NCBI RefSeq assembly: GCF_000300515.1
Contig: NZ_AMSI01000012.1
Span: 124,001-188,000, forward strand
Origin: Nitratireductor indicus C115
Lineage (GTDB): Bacteria > Pseudomonadota > Alphaproteobacteria > Rhizobiales > Rhizobiaceae
Length of the DNA: 64,000 nucleotides
Reading direction: 5' to 3'
A program made the translations under genes and the position numbers. A model generated the notes under the pieces. It was not told the DNA's origin. It worked only from the letters and a program-made list of their open reading frames with translations, and ran no database searches. Of the stretch, positions 1 to 8,859 are shown piece by piece. Every line of letters starts with the position of its first letter. The stretch's first letter is position 1.

Positions 1-628
1 TCTGGCGGTGGTGGGCGGCATTTATCTCGGCGTCTTCACCCCCACCGAAGGCGCGGCTGTTGGAGCGGCGGGCACGGGGCTGATCGCATTGATCAATGGC
101 GGTCTCACCCGCGAGGCCTTCGTGCAGTCGATCCTTGCCACGGCGACGGCTACGGCGATGATCTTCTTCATCGTTCTGGGCGCGGGCTTCTACAATTCCT
201 TCCTGGCGCTTGCCCAGGTGCCGCAGCAGATGGCGGCCTTCGTCACCGAGCAGGGCTTCAATCCCTGGATGGTGCTGACGTTGATCCTGGTGCTTTATCT
301 GGTCTTCGGCTGCGTCATGGATTCGCTTTCCATGATCCTTCTGACCATCCCGATCTTCTTTCCGATCGTGACCGCGCTGGATTTCGGCCTCGGGGCGGAA
401 GAATTCGCCATCTGGTTCGGAATTCTGGTTCTGATCGTCGTGGAAGTGGGGCTCATCACGCCGCCGGTGGGCATGAACCTGTTCGTTCTGAACTCGATGG
501 CCAGGGATACGCCCATTGCCGCGACCTATCGCGGCGTCACGCCCTTCATCCTGAGCGACATTCTCCGGGTGGCGCTTCTGACGGCCTTCCCGGCCATCTC
601 GCTGGTGCTGCTGCGCTGGCTCTATTGA
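1..628 (+). CDS. TRAP transporter large permease, DctM family (3' part only)
   Basis: This is the C-terminal part of the large membrane subunit of a tripartite (TRAP) organic-acid importer; the reading frame is open to the left edge, so the start lies outside the window. About 208 residues are visible, with several hydrophobic segments. The motifs FTPTEGAAVGA near the left edge and GLITPPVGMNLFVLNS near residue 155 are typical of the DctM family, which carries the substrate and sodium path across the inner membrane. The DctQ and DctP partners are not visible and presumably lie upstream. The substrate cannot be told from this fragment. A perfect hairpin follows ten bases after the stop. Confidence 0.93.
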   Translation, partial: LAVVGGIYLGVFTPTEGAAVGAAGTGLIALINGGLTREAFVQSILATATATAMIFFIVLGAGFYNSFLALAQVPQQMAAFVTEQGFNPWMVLTLILVLYLVFGCVMDSLSMILLTIPIFFPIVTALDFGLGAEEFAIWFGILVLIVVEVGLITPPVGMNLFVLNSMARDTPIAATYRGVTPFILSDILRVALLTAFPAISLVLLRWLY

Positions 629-637
629 AGCAGAAGC

Positions 638-664
638 CGGCATGGCGTCTGTGACGCCATGCCG
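638..664. terminator. Hairpin between convergent genes
   Basis: A perfect 12-bp stem (638-649 pairing with 653-664) with a three-base loop sits between the stop of the TRAP permease and the stop of the DUF442 gene. There is no T-run on either side, so it is not a classical intrinsic terminator, but its place between two convergent genes suggests it protects or ends both transcripts. Confidence 0.5.
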
Positions 665-685
665 TGACGGTATCGGGTGGATGCT

Positions 686-1024
686 TCAGAGACCGCGGTC
701 GCGAATGGCGCCGTAAAGATTGGTGCAGCGTCCGCCGGAGCGGCAATAGGCGAACACAGGACCGGGAAGTTCCTTCAGGGCGGCAGCCATGTCGGTCAGG
801 TCGTTCATCGTGATGTTTCCGCTCACCACCGGAATATGGCGGAAGGGTAAGCCGGCTGCCTCGGCGGCCCTGGCGATGATCTCCGCTTCCGGCTGGCCCA
901 TGTCCTCCCCGTCGGGACGGTTGCAGATAATGCTCTTGTAACCGGCCGCCTTCACGGCTGCGACGTCTTCAGGGCTGATCTGGGGGGAAACGGCAAAATC
1001 GTCTGCGATCCTGTTGATGTTCAT
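686..1024 (-). CDS. TIGR01244/DUF442 family sulfur transferase or phosphatase-like protein
   Basis: A 112-residue protein of the DUF442 (beta-lactamase-hydrolase-like / TIGR01244) family. The start at 1024 (MNINRIADD) was chosen because the family begins just before this point; an upstream in-frame start would add 25 residues with no family match. The phosphatase-like cysteine loop is visible near the C-terminus (AYCRSGGR, Cys followed by Arg), as is the family motif SIICNRPDGE near residue 30. Relatives act in sulfide metabolism (Blh/BigR operons) or as dual-specificity-phosphatase-like proteins, but no sulfide dioxygenase or BigR neighbour is present, so the role here is open. Confidence 0.8.
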   Translation of the reverse strand: MNINRIADDFAVSPQISPEDVAAVKAAGYKSIICNRPDGEDMGQPEAEIIARAAEAAGLPFRHIPVVSGNITMNDLTDMAAALKELPGPVFAYCRSGGRCTNLYGAIRDRGL

Positions 1025-1076
1025 AATGTTCGTTCCGCTGGTGAATGATGCTGCCAATGTAGGGGGAACCGGCCCG

Positions 1077-3149
1077 TTATGCGAGACTGGCAAAGCCACC
1101 GCCTGTCAGGGCAAGCTGTCGCAGCAGCGGCGCAGGTTCGAAGAGCGCGTTACCCGTCCGTCCATGCCAATGTTCCAGCCGTTCGACAATCCTTGCGGGG
1201 CCGAACCGTTCCGCCCAGAACATAGGCCCGCCCTTGGCCAGTGGAAAGCCATATCCATTGACCCAGACGACATCGATATCGGAAGCACGGGTCGCAATGC
1301 CCTCTTCGAGAATGCGTGCGCCTTCGTTGATCATCGGATAAAGCGTGCGCTCGATGATTTCTTCAGCGTCGATGCTCCGCCGTTCGACACCCAGTTCTGC
1401 GGCCTTCCGCTCGATCAACGCCTGCACGTCGGGATCGGGTATCGGAATGCGCGCGCCGTCTTCGTAAAGATAAAAGCCGCGTCCGCTCTTCTGGCCGAAA
1501 TGGCCGGCCTCGCAAAGTGCATCGGCAATGGGAGCGGTCTGTCCGAGCGATTTGCGGTTGTTCCAGGCGATATCGAGGCCTGAGAGATCCGCCATCTGGA
1601 AAGGCCCCATTGGCCAGCCGAATTGCGTGAACACCTTGTCCACCTGCGCCGGCGTGGCTCCTTCCAGAAGCAGCGCCTCGTTCTGTTCGCGGCGGGCGGC
1701 CAGCATGCGGTTGCCCACGAAGCCGTTGCACACGCCTACGACCACCGGAACCTTGCCGATGCGGCGGGCGAGCGCAAGCGCCGTGGCAAGCACATCTGGC
1801 GCGGTGCGGTCGCCGCGCACGATCTCCAGAAGTTTCATGATGTGCGCCGGCGAGAAGAAGTGCAGCCCCACCACGTCCTGCGGGCGCGAGGTGACGGCGG
1901 CGATCTCGTTCACATCGAGATAGGAGGTGTTCGTGGCAAGAATGGCGCCCGGTTTCAGGACCTTGTCCAGAGCGCCGAAGACCTGCCGCTTGACGTCCAT
2001 CTTCTCGAACACGGCTTCGATCACCAGGTCGCATCCGGCCAGTGCATCATAGCTCGTGGTGCCCTGGATGCGGGCAAGGCGAGCTGTCTTTTCATCCTCG
2101 CTGATCGAGCCGCGTTTCACGGAACCCGCATAGTTTCGGTCGATCTGATGCAGGCCGCGCGCCAGCGCTTCATCGTTCATTTCAAGGAGTGTCACGGGGA
2201 GACCGCCATTGGCAAACGCCATGGCGATGCCGCCGCCCATCGTGCCGGCGCCGATGACGCCGATGCGCGCGACGGGCCGTGCCTCGATATCGCGGCCTAC
2301 ACCTCTGACCTTTGCTGCCTCGCGCGTGGCGAAGAAGAGGTGCCGCTGGGCGGCGGATTCCTCGCTGGCCACCCGTTCGAGGAAGATTTCGCGTTCCCGC
2401 GCAAGCGCTGCGCCGAATTCCATGGTGACGGCGTTGCGCACGGATTCTGCCGCCTTGACCGGGGCAGTCAGGCCACGCGCTTTCCTTGCCACCTGTTCGA
2501 TGGCGGTCTCGAAGGCTGCATCGTCAATCTGGAGTTTATCGGAGCGCTCGCGGATGTGGTGATGGGGGGCCTCTTCGGCAAGCTTTTCCCGCGCAAAGGA
2601 GATGGCCTCGCTCTTCAGGTCGCCTTCCGCGATACGGTCGACCGCTCCAAGAGAAAAGGCCTCGTCCATGCCGATTGGCTTGCCCGAAACGATGATGCCG
2701 AGCGCTGCTTCAGGACCGACCAGGCGCGGCAGGCGCACCGTGCCGCCTGCACCCGGAATAAGGCCCAGCGTTACCTCCGGAAGGCCGATCTTCGCGGAGC
2801 GCTCGGCGATGCGGTAATGGCAGCCCAGCGCCAGTTCCAGCCCGCCGCCGAGCGCCGTTCCGTGGATGGCGGCGACGGTGGGTTTGTCGATGCTTTCCAG
2901 AAGGCCGATCAGGTCGGGCAGGCTGGGCGCCTTGGGAGGCTTTCCGAACTCGGAAATATCGGCTCCGGCAATGAAGGTGCGTCCGGCGCAGGCGATGACG
3001 ATAGCCTTGACCTCGTCATTCGCCTTGGCGGCCTCCAAAGCACGGAAAAGTGGTTCGCGCAGATTGTGGCCGAGCGCATTGACCGGCGGATTGTCGAGCA
3101 GAATGACGGCAATGCCGTCTTCAAGTGTGGTCGAGACGGTATCGGACAA
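1077..3149 (-). CDS. FadB-type bifunctional enoyl-CoA hydratase / 3-hydroxyacyl-CoA dehydrogenase
   Basis: A 690-residue fusion for two steps of fatty-acid beta-oxidation in the cytoplasm: hydration of trans-2-enoyl-CoA and NAD-dependent oxidation of the 3-hydroxyacyl-CoA. Residues 1-185 are a crotonase fold with both expected glutamates (GGGLELALG and GLPEVTLGLIPG). An NAD-binding glycine motif (GVIGAGTMGGGIA) begins near residue 294, followed by the dehydrogenase domain with the catalytic His in GLHFFSPAHIMKLLEIV, and two C-terminal 3HCDH domains. The length is near the usual 700-720. No thiolase (FadA) gene is adjacent, so the third step is encoded elsewhere. It stands as a single gene. 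Confidence 0.95.
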   Translation of the reverse strand: MSDTVSTTLEDGIAVILLDNPPVNALGHNLREPLFRALEAAKANDEVKAIVIACAGRTFIAGADISEFGKPPKAPSLPDLIGLLESIDKPTVAAIHGTALGGGLELALGCHYRIAERSAKIGLPEVTLGLIPGAGGTVRLPRLVGPEAALGIIVSGKPIGMDEAFSLGAVDRIAEGDLKSEAISFAREKLAEEAPHHHIRERSDKLQIDDAAFETAIEQVARKARGLTAPVKAAESVRNAVTMEFGAALAREREIFLERVASEESAAQRHLFFATREAAKVRGVGRDIEARPVARIGVIGAGTMGGGIAMAFANGGLPVTLLEMNDEALARGLHQIDRNYAGSVKRGSISEDEKTARLARIQGTTSYDALAGCDLVIEAVFEKMDVKRQVFGALDKVLKPGAILATNTSYLDVNEIAAVTSRPQDVVGLHFFSPAHIMKLLEIVRGDRTAPDVLATALALARRIGKVPVVVGVCNGFVGNRMLAARREQNEALLLEGATPAQVDKVFTQFGWPMGPFQMADLSGLDIAWNNRKSLGQTAPIADALCEAGHFGQKSGRGFYLYEDGARIPIPDPDVQALIERKAAELGVERRSIDAEEIIERTLYPMINEGARILEEGIATRASDIDVVWVNGYGFPLAKGGPMFWAERFGPARIVERLEHWHGRTGNALFEPAPLLRQLALTGGGFASLA

Positions 3150-3256
3150 TGCTCACTCCCTTGAACGCTGCGGCTTGGGGGATGCTTGAGTCAGGTCCGT
3201 CTGGACGCGCATCCCACCCTGCTTTTGCATATTTGTCGACGCTGTTTAAGTGCTCA

Positions 3257-3796
3257 TCATGAACAGCTCTTTCCATAGTCCTGAAAGGCCTCACGCATGG
3301 CATTTTCCTCCTGCCGTATGCGCAGGATGAGCGATACGAGATAGATGGGAAGGCCGAAGACAAGGGTGCGCAAGGCGCCGAGCGCCAGCGCGAATCCGAT
3401 CAGTTCGGGAAGGATGTTGAGAAAGTAGTTTGGGTGGCGCACCCATTTGAAGAGGCCTCGCGTGACGAGCTGGTGATCGGGAGCGATGATGATCTTGACC
3501 GTCCAGAAACGTTCGAGATTGCGTATGACGAGAATCAGCATCAGTGCGCCGAAGAGGTAAAGCGCGAGCCCCGCATATTGCAGGCTCGAAAATGCGCCTT
3601 TGGGGCCGAAGCTCCATTCCACGATGGCCGAGATATAAAACAGCACATGCAAAAGCGCGAGGATGAGGGTGTTGACAGCACCATATTCCTTCGCTCCCGA
3701 GGCTTTCATACGCCGTTCGTTGCGGATCGAGACGGCAAGCGTTGCAAAGCGCAACACGAGAGCAGCGCAGATAAATGCGATCATGGCGTAAGGCAT
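3257..3796 (-). CDS. Isoprenylcysteine carboxyl methyltransferase (ICMT) family membrane protein
   Basis: A 179-residue integral membrane protein with about five hydrophobic segments. The C-terminal half has the conserved cofactor-site signature of the ICMT/PEMT superfamily (WVRHPNYFLNILPELIG, ending in RQEENAMREAF). The start at 3796 follows a good ribosome site (AAGGA, about seven bases upstream); a longer frame to 3883 is possible but has no such site. Bacterial members methylate unknown, probably lipid or small-molecule, carboxyl or thiol groups using S-adenosylmethionine. It has no obvious partner here; the substrate is unknown. Confidence 0.85.
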   Translation of the reverse strand: MPYAMIAFICAALVLRFATLAVSIRNERRMKASGAKEYGAVNTLILALLHVLFYISAIVEWSFGPKGAFSSLQYAGLALYLFGALMLILVIRNLERFWTVKIIIAPDHQLVTRGLFKWVRHPNYFLNILPELIGFALALGALRTLVFGLPIYLVSLILRIRQEENAMREAFQDYGKSCS

Positions 3797-3956
3797 AAAA
3801 AATCCTTTTATTAAAATGGGTTGAGGTAATTTAAATGGGAAAAAACATGGTGCAGAGGCACACTCCGGCAGCGAACCACGCACAACGCCCTTGTTACATG
3901 GCCCGAAGCGTCATGCGGTGCCTGCCGCGGAGCGCAGGTTCAAAGGCAAGGCTGCT

Positions 3957-4745
3957 CTAAAGAGTCCGGCCAAGAAAATCCGAAATGACGCTTGCCGTCC
4001 GGGCTGGCTGATCGATGCAGGGCAGGTGGCCGGCATTTTCGATGACCGTGTATTCCGATCCCTCAATGAGGCTTGCCAGTTCACGCATCAGGGAAGGCGG
4101 CGTCGAGCCGTCATGATCGCCGCCCAGACAAAGGGTGGGCACTTTCAGCTTGCGGGTCAATTCCGTGTAATCGGTATCGCGCAGGGCAGCGCTTGTGCCG
4201 GCATAACCGTCTGTTGTGGTGCGGGTCAGCATGGCGGTGTAACCCACGAAGTCGGGATTGTCCGGGGTGCGGTATTCGGGCATGAACCAGCGCTGCATGA
4301 TGCTGTCGGTGAGCGCGCTGATGCCCTTGGTGTTCACCGTTTCGATGCGCATGTTCCAAAGCGCGTCATCGCCGATCTTGTGGGCGGTGTCGCACAGGAC
4401 GAGCGCCGTCACACGTTCGGGATAGCGGATAGCCAGTCCCTGGGCGATCATGCCGCCGACCGACAGGCCGATCACCGCAGCGCGATCCACACCCACATGA
4501 TCGAGCAGCGCCACCAGATCGTCGATATGATCGTCCATGGAATAGGGTTGCGGCGGGGCTTCGGAAAGCCCATGGCCGCGTTTGTCGTAGAGAACGAGAC
4601 GGTAATCGTCGGCAAGCTCGGCCGCCACCTTGTTCCAGATGCGGAAATCGCAGCCGAGCGAGTTGGAGAAGACCACTGCGGGCTTGCTGGGATCGCCGCG
4701 CACTTCGTGGTGAATCACAACCCCGTTCAGCCGTGCGAATGCCAT
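3957..4745 (-). CDS. pcaD: 3-oxoadipate enol-lactonase (PcaD-like alpha/beta hydrolase)
   Basis: A 262-residue alpha/beta hydrolase closely resembling PcaD, which hydrolyses 3-oxoadipate enol-lactone to 3-oxoadipate in the protocatechuate branch of the beta-ketoadipate pathway. The nucleophile elbow is GLSVGG with Ser95; an Asp in GGDHDGSTP and a His in ENAGHLP complete the triad. The motif YDKRGHGLSE is typical for the family. Length matches PcaD (about 260). Other pca genes (pcaHG, pcaB, pcaC) are not in this window, so either the gene is a stand-alone copy or the enzyme acts on a related lactone. Confidence 0.82.
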   Translation of the reverse strand: MAFARLNGVVIHHEVRGDPSKPAVVFSNSLGCDFRIWNKVAAELADDYRLVLYDKRGHGLSEAPPQPYSMDDHIDDLVALLDHVGVDRAAVIGLSVGGMIAQGLAIRYPERVTALVLCDTAHKIGDDALWNMRIETVNTKGISALTDSIMQRWFMPEYRTPDNPDFVGYTAMLTRTTTDGYAGTSAALRDTDYTELTRKLKVPTLCLGGDHDGSTPPSLMRELASLIEGSEYTVIENAGHLPCIDQPARTASVISDFLGRTL

Positions 4746-4808
4746 GTTCTCTTCCTCCCTGGACCGTCGCTTGCGCGCGATCCTGTATGGGAGAAGCAGC
4801 CTGTTCCG

Positions 4809-5222
4809 TCAATCCGCGATGCGCATCTCCACCGGCCCGTTGAGCGAGTTGGAGACCGTGCAGCGCGCCTTTGCGCGCTTGATGAGTTCGGCGCAATCCT
4901 CGGCGCCCGGCACATGGTCAAGAGCAACCGCTGCGCTGTAGCTGCCAACGCGGTCGGGCAGGTCTTCCGCCTTGCGGGCGCTGACTTCGACGGAGACCGT
5001 TCCCACGTCGATCTTCATTTCCTGGGCCGCATGATGAAACGACGGCGCAAGGCAGGCGCCCAGTGCAGAGACGAGGAAGTCCACCGGCGTTCCGGCCTCT
5101 TCCGTCGAGGGGGAGGTGATGGCAACCGTTTGCTTCGCGGCTGTCGCCACGTGGATGATCTTGTTGGGGCCGATAGCGGTCGTATAAGGACCGTAGGTCT
5201 TGGGCTTGATGCGGATGGCCAT
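4809..5222 (-). CDS. OsmC/Ohr family peroxiredoxin-like protein
   Basis: A 137-residue OsmC-superfamily protein, thiol-dependent hydroperoxide reductases that detoxify organic peroxides in the cytoplasm. Both redox cysteines of the family are visible, in SALGACLAPSF and in KARCTVSNSL. The start at 5222 (MAIRIKPK) is preceded by AGGAG at ideal spacing. The protein ends 63 bases before the start of the pcaD-like gene, on the same strand, so the two may be co-transcribed. Whether it is of the OsmC, Ohr or YhfA type cannot be decided with certainty; the short N-terminus argues against classical Ohr. Confidence 0.85.
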   Translation of the reverse strand: MAIRIKPKTYGPYTTAIGPNKIIHVATAAKQTVAITSPSTEEAGTPVDFLVSALGACLAPSFHHAAQEMKIDVGTVSVEVSARKAEDLPDRVGSYSAAVALDHVPGAEDCAELIKRAKARCTVSNSLNGPVEMRIAD

Positions 5223-5253
5223 GGAAGACTCCTGTGGGTGGTTGCGCACATCT

Positions 5254-5356
5254 AGAGCATTTTGCAGTCAGGTGGAATCACCTGACGTCCGCATAAATGC
5301 GGACAAACAAAGAGTTTGCGCGGCCCTGCGTTTCAATGAAATGACGAACCGCTCCA
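5254..5356. repeat. Dispersed palindromic repeat, copy 1
   Basis: About 103 bases that are highly similar to 36901-37003. Within it are nested palindromes: TCAGGTG/CACCTGA around 5278 and GTCCGCAT/ATGCGGAC at about 5286-5303. The ends carry AGAGC (left) and GCTC (right) in inverted orientation. It lies in the gap between osmC and the end of the BKACE gene. This is typical of small non-autonomous palindromic elements scattered in intergenic DNA of Hyphomicrobiales; no coding capacity. Confidence 0.8.
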
Positions 5357-5419
5357 GTGATGTCTGGACCGCACATCCACTTGCGCCACGCAATCAGCAA
5401 TTGGTTCCTGCGCCCGGGT

Positions 5420-6268
5420 TTATCGACCTCGAGCGGGCGAGCCCAGTCCCCAGTCTGCCCGCAGGCCATCGGCGTCCTGCGGTTTCAGCCCGAGCGTTGC
5501 GAGCGCCTGGGCGGCGCCTGCAACGATCGCCGTGTTGTCCGGGGCCAGGGACCCGTCCGTCAGGTGCAAATTGTTCTCGAACCCCACCCGTGCATGGCCT
5601 CCCAGAAGGGCGGATGCCGTCACGCAGGCTGTCTCGCGCTGTCCGAAGGCGCAGACCATGAAATGCCCGAATTTCGGCATCGTGCTGTCGAGAAACGGCA
5701 AAAGATCGGCAGGGTTCGAACGCTGGCCCTCCGTATAGCGGCCCAGCACGTAGAGAACGGGGATTTCGGGAAAGGGGATCAGCCCGCGTGCCATCATCCC
5801 CTTGAGCTGCTCAGCCTCTTCGGGATGATAAAGAATGATCTGGGGTGCGATGTTCTCCGACCGCATGAAGGAAAGAAAACGGGAGAATTCTTCCTCATGG
5901 GTGGCATCCGGCACCAGCTCGCGCAGGGCAAGCGAGGCCGCCTCGGGCCGCACGGCGCGAACCGCCTCCATTTGCTCGGCAGGTGCATAGCGTCCCACCG
6001 CCTCGGTGGTGATCTGTATGACCATGCGCTCTCCCACCGCCCGCCGGATTGCGGAGATGGCGTCGCGATAGGCATCCGCATCGAGAATGTGCCGGCCTTC
6101 GGCGTCACGAACATGGCAGTGGATCATGGCGGCCCCCGCCTCGAGGCAGGCCGCAGCGGTCGCTGCCAGCTCTTTTGTCGTCAGCGGAATAGCCGGATGG
6201 TCGACCTTGATCCGGCGTCCTCCATTGGGAGCCACGGCAATTGCCACGCGCTGCACGATCTCGCCCAC
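5420..6268 (-). CDS. BKACE family (DUF849) 3-keto acid cleavage enzyme
   Basis: A 282-residue protein of the BKACE family (beta-keto acid cleavage enzymes, formerly DUF849). Members are metal-dependent and condense a beta-keto acid with acetyl-CoA, giving acetoacetate and a new CoA ester. The family core VAIAVAPNGG near the N-terminus and the metal-binding histidines in MIHCHVRDAEG are visible. The GTG start at 6268 is chosen because GGAGG lies five bases before it; an ATG at 6289 has no such site and falls in the operator. It is divergent from an RpiR regulator and next to an aminotransferase, so the keto acid probably arises by transamination. The exact substrate is not known. Confidence 0.88.
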   Translation of the reverse strand: MGEIVQRVAIAVAPNGGRRIKVDHPAIPLTTKELAATAAACLEAGAAMIHCHVRDAEGRHILDADAYRDAISAIRRAVGERMVIQITTEAVGRYAPAEQMEAVRAVRPEAASLALRELVPDATHEEEFSRFLSFMRSENIAPQIILYHPEEAEQLKGMMARGLIPFPEIPVLYVLGRYTEGQRSNPADLLPFLDSTMPKFGHFMVCAFGQRETACVTASALLGGHARVGFENNLHLTDGSLAPDNTAIVAGAAQALATLGLKPQDADGLRADWGLGSPARGR

Positions 6269-6281
6269 GAAATCCTCCGTT

Positions 6282-6319
6282 CGTTGCATTCAAGGCAATT
6301 AATGCAACGTTTGTTGCAT
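6282..6319. promoter_or_regulatory. Palindromic operator cluster, putative RpiR binding sites
   Basis: The short divergent promoter region between the BKACE gene and the RpiR regulator holds three TTGCAT half-sites. Two make a tight palindrome, ATGCAAC-GTTT-GTTGCAT (6302-6319). A third forms a second inverted repeat with the middle one, CGTTGCATT at 6282-6290 and AATGCAACG at 6301-6309, separated by ten bases. Such an arrangement suits binding of a dimeric RpiR regulator controlling both divergent transcripts. The regulator link is inferred from position. Confidence 0.7.
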
Positions 6320-6349
6320 AATCACCGATCTGCGTCTAGGATGCATTTC

Positions 6350-7255
6350 ATGGACCGTGCCGCTGTTGCAGATCGCATTGCATCCTCCTTCGACCAGTTG
6401 CCTGGGCAGCTTGGTGTGGCGGCGCGTTATATTCTCGACAATCCGGGCGATGTCGCCCTCCTTTCGATGCGCGAACAGGCACGCCGCGCCGGCGTGCAAC
6501 CCTGGACGATGACGCGGCTGGCAAAACGCCTGGGGCTCGAGGGCTATGAGGCGTTGCGGCAACTCCACGGCGAAGCCCTGAAGGAAAAGGCGCTCGGCTT
6601 TTCCGGCAAGGCCGGTGCGCAGGTTGCGCGGCAGAAGCAGGGCGGCAGCCACGCGCTGGCGCGCGATATTGCTGCCGCAAGCGCGGCACAGGTGGCGCGC
6701 CTTGGCGAGCCGGCATCGCTCGATGCTCTGGCGGAGGCGGCGGAGACGATGGCCGCTGCACGACGTATTTATTGTTTCGGATTGCGTTCCAGCCATGCCA
6801 TTGCTGCCCAGTTCGCCTATGCCATGTCCTTTCTTGGCGAAAAGGCTGTCCTGCTTGGAGCAGGAGATGGCACCGGTCTCGATGCCTTGCGGCATGGGCG
6901 GGGCGGGGATGTCTTTTTCGTCACCACCGTCGCCCCTTATACGACGGCGAGCGTCGAGGCCGCCCGGTATGCCCGCTCCCTTGGGCTCGCAGTCATTGCA
7001 CTGACGGACAGTCCAGTCTCCCCCGTTGCGGCTCTGGCCGATCATGCCATCTGCATCGGCACGGAAAGCCCTTCATTCCTCCACACCATGTCCGCGGCCT
7101 TCACCGCAGCAGAAATTCTCGCGGCCCTTGTGGCGGGGCTCGGCGGGGAAACGGCGCTTGACGCCATCGAGCGGGCCGAGCGTCAGCTGTCGGACCTCAG
7201 GATTCACCTTTCTCAATCCGCGCCGCGTGCGCATCGCTTCGGAAAATCGAGATGA
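6350..7255 (+). CDS. MurR/RpiR family transcriptional regulator
   Basis: A 301-residue regulator with an N-terminal RpiR helix-turn-helix (about residues 1-77, including SMREQARRAGVQPWTMTRLAKRLG) and a C-terminal SIS domain (about 115-250) that in this family senses a phosphorylated sugar or a related small ligand. The start at 6350 is preceded by AGGA eight bases upstream; an ATG nine bases earlier is the alternative, and the frame stays open far upstream without family similarity. Its stop overlaps the start of the aminotransferase gene by four bases (ATGA), so the two are co-transcribed, and it is divergent from the BKACE gene across a palindromic operator. Confidence 0.9.
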   Translation: MDRAAVADRIASSFDQLPGQLGVAARYILDNPGDVALLSMREQARRAGVQPWTMTRLAKRLGLEGYEALRQLHGEALKEKALGFSGKAGAQVARQKQGGSHALARDIAAASAAQVARLGEPASLDALAEAAETMAAARRIYCFGLRSSHAIAAQFAYAMSFLGEKAVLLGAGDGTGLDALRHGRGGDVFFVTTVAPYTTASVEAARYARSLGLAVIALTDSPVSPVAALADHAICIGTESPSFLHTMSAAFTAAEILAALVAGLGGETALDAIERAERQLSDLRIHLSQSAPRAHRFGKSR

Positions 7256-8574
7256 CCCACATTCTGCATCGCCAGATACACGCAAAGCTCCCCCTTGCCG
7301 TGGGAGGGAGCGGCGTGGAACTTTTCGACGCGGAAGGCCGCGCCTATATCGACGCTTCCGGCGGCGCTGCCGTTTCCTGTCTCGGTCACGGTCATGTGGA
7401 TGTCATCGAGGCGATCAAGGCGCAAACCGAAAAACTCGCATACGCCCATACGAGTTTCTTCACCAACGAGCCGGCCGAACGCTTGGCCGACCGCCTGATT
7501 GCTGGCGCGCCGGAAGGTATCAGTCATGTCTATTTCGTTTCCGGCGGTTCGGAGGCCAATGAAGCGGCGCTGAAAATGGCGCGCCAGTACTTTGTCGAAA
7601 AGGGCGAGCTGCAGCGGCGCAACATAATCGCTCGCCGCCAGAGCTATCACGGCAACACGTTGGGCACGCTGGCGACCGGCGGCAATGAATGGCGGCGCGA
7701 CCCCTTCCGCCCCCTCCTGATCGACACTCACCACATCGATCCATGCTATGCCTACCGGTATCGAAAACCGGGGGAGAGCGAAGAGGATTACGCTGCGCGC
7801 GCCGCCGGTGCGCTGGAAGAGAAAATCCTCGAACTCGGCCCTGAGACGGTCATGGCTTTCGTCGCAGAACCGGTGGTGGGCGCTACGGCAGGCGCGGTGC
7901 CGCCCGTGGCCGGTTACTTCGGGCGTATCCGCGAGATTTGCGACCGCTATGGCGTTCTTCTTCTCCTGGATGAAGTCATGTGCGGCATGGGGCGCACCGG
8001 CACAATGCATGCCTGCGAGCAGGATGGTGTCGCACCCGATCTCATGACCATCGCCAAGGGGCTTGGCGGGGGCTATCAGCCCATCGGCGCCGTGCTCCTG
8101 TCGCGGGAGATTTTCGATGCGTTTGCCAACGGATCGGGCTTTTTCCAGCATGGCCATACCTACATCTGCCACCCGGTTGCCTGTGCTGCCGCTTTGGCGG
8201 TGCAGGAGGTCATTGAACGTGACGATCTTCTCGCCAATGTGAGGAGCATGGGGACGTATCTGCGAGAGCGCCTGGAAGCGCGTTTTGGAAACCATCCGCA
8301 TGTCGGCGACATTCGCGGGCGCGGTCTTTTCCTCGGCCTGGAACTCGTTGCGGATCGTTCGACGAAGGAGCCTTTCGACCCCGCGCTGAAGCTCAACGCG
8401 CGAATAAAAAAGGAGGCGATGGCACGTGGATTGATGATCTACCCGTCGGGTGGAACGATTGACGGTTCTCGTGGCGATCACGTTCTACTGGCGCCGCCAT
8501 TTATTCTGGATGAGGTTTCCGCGGACGCGATTGTCGAGCGTCTGGGGGATGCAGTTGACGCTGCGGTAGCTTGA
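7252..8574 (+). CDS. Class III PLP-dependent aminotransferase
   Basis: A 440-residue class III (omega-type) aminotransferase. The cofactor Asp lies in LLLLDEVMCGMGRTG and the Schiff-base Lys in TIAKGLGGGYQPIG; VSGGSEANEAALKMARQY is the phosphate-binding region. These enzymes move the amino group of an omega- or beta-amino acid or amine onto pyruvate or 2-oxoglutarate. It overlaps the RpiR gene by four bases and lies beside the BKACE enzyme, which suggests that it makes the keto acid that BKACE cleaves. The substrate cannot be read from sequence alone; beta-amino acids or amino-keto acids are plausible. Confidence 0.92.
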   Translation: MTHILHRQIHAKLPLAVGGSGVELFDAEGRAYIDASGGAAVSCLGHGHVDVIEAIKAQTEKLAYAHTSFFTNEPAERLADRLIAGAPEGISHVYFVSGGSEANEAALKMARQYFVEKGELQRRNIIARRQSYHGNTLGTLATGGNEWRRDPFRPLLIDTHHIDPCYAYRYRKPGESEEDYAARAAGALEEKILELGPETVMAFVAEPVVGATAGAVPPVAGYFGRIREICDRYGVLLLLDEVMCGMGRTGTMHACEQDGVAPDLMTIAKGLGGGYQPIGAVLLSREIFDAFANGSGFFQHGHTYICHPVACAAALAVQEVIERDDLLANVRSMGTYLRERLEARFGNHPHVGDIRGRGLFLGLELVADRSTKEPFDPALKLNARIKKEAMARGLMIYPSGGTIDGSRGDHVLLAPPFILDEVSADAIVERLGDAVDAAVA

Positions 8575-8859
8575 AGGTGTTTATAGAAAAGAGAAACAAA
8601 AACCTTGTTATCCAAAGACTTGTGCTCATCGATTGCTGGTTGCGCGCGTCTTCGGGTTGCAAGTTTCAGGAAATTGCGCAGTCTATCCATTGACTTGGGG
8701 CGAGGTGGGCTTCACGCTTCGTCACCTGTGCCTTTCGAGATTGCGCATGGCCGGGCATCTTGCACGCAATGTCCGGTCGCGGTTGTCGGTCTTGAAGGGC
8801 TGCACAACAATTCGACGTGCACGCAACATGAACGCGTAAATGCAGTTGGGAGACGTTTT

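Noticed and set aside
1623-3164. Long plus-strand open frame opposite the FadB-type gene
   Set aside because: It is the mirror of a clear coding region on the other strand in GC-rich DNA and has no family resemblance.
5357-6349. N-terminal extension of the RpiR regulator by about 330 residues
   Set aside because: It runs antisense over the BKACE gene, has no family similarity and there is a good ribosome site at the internal start 6350.
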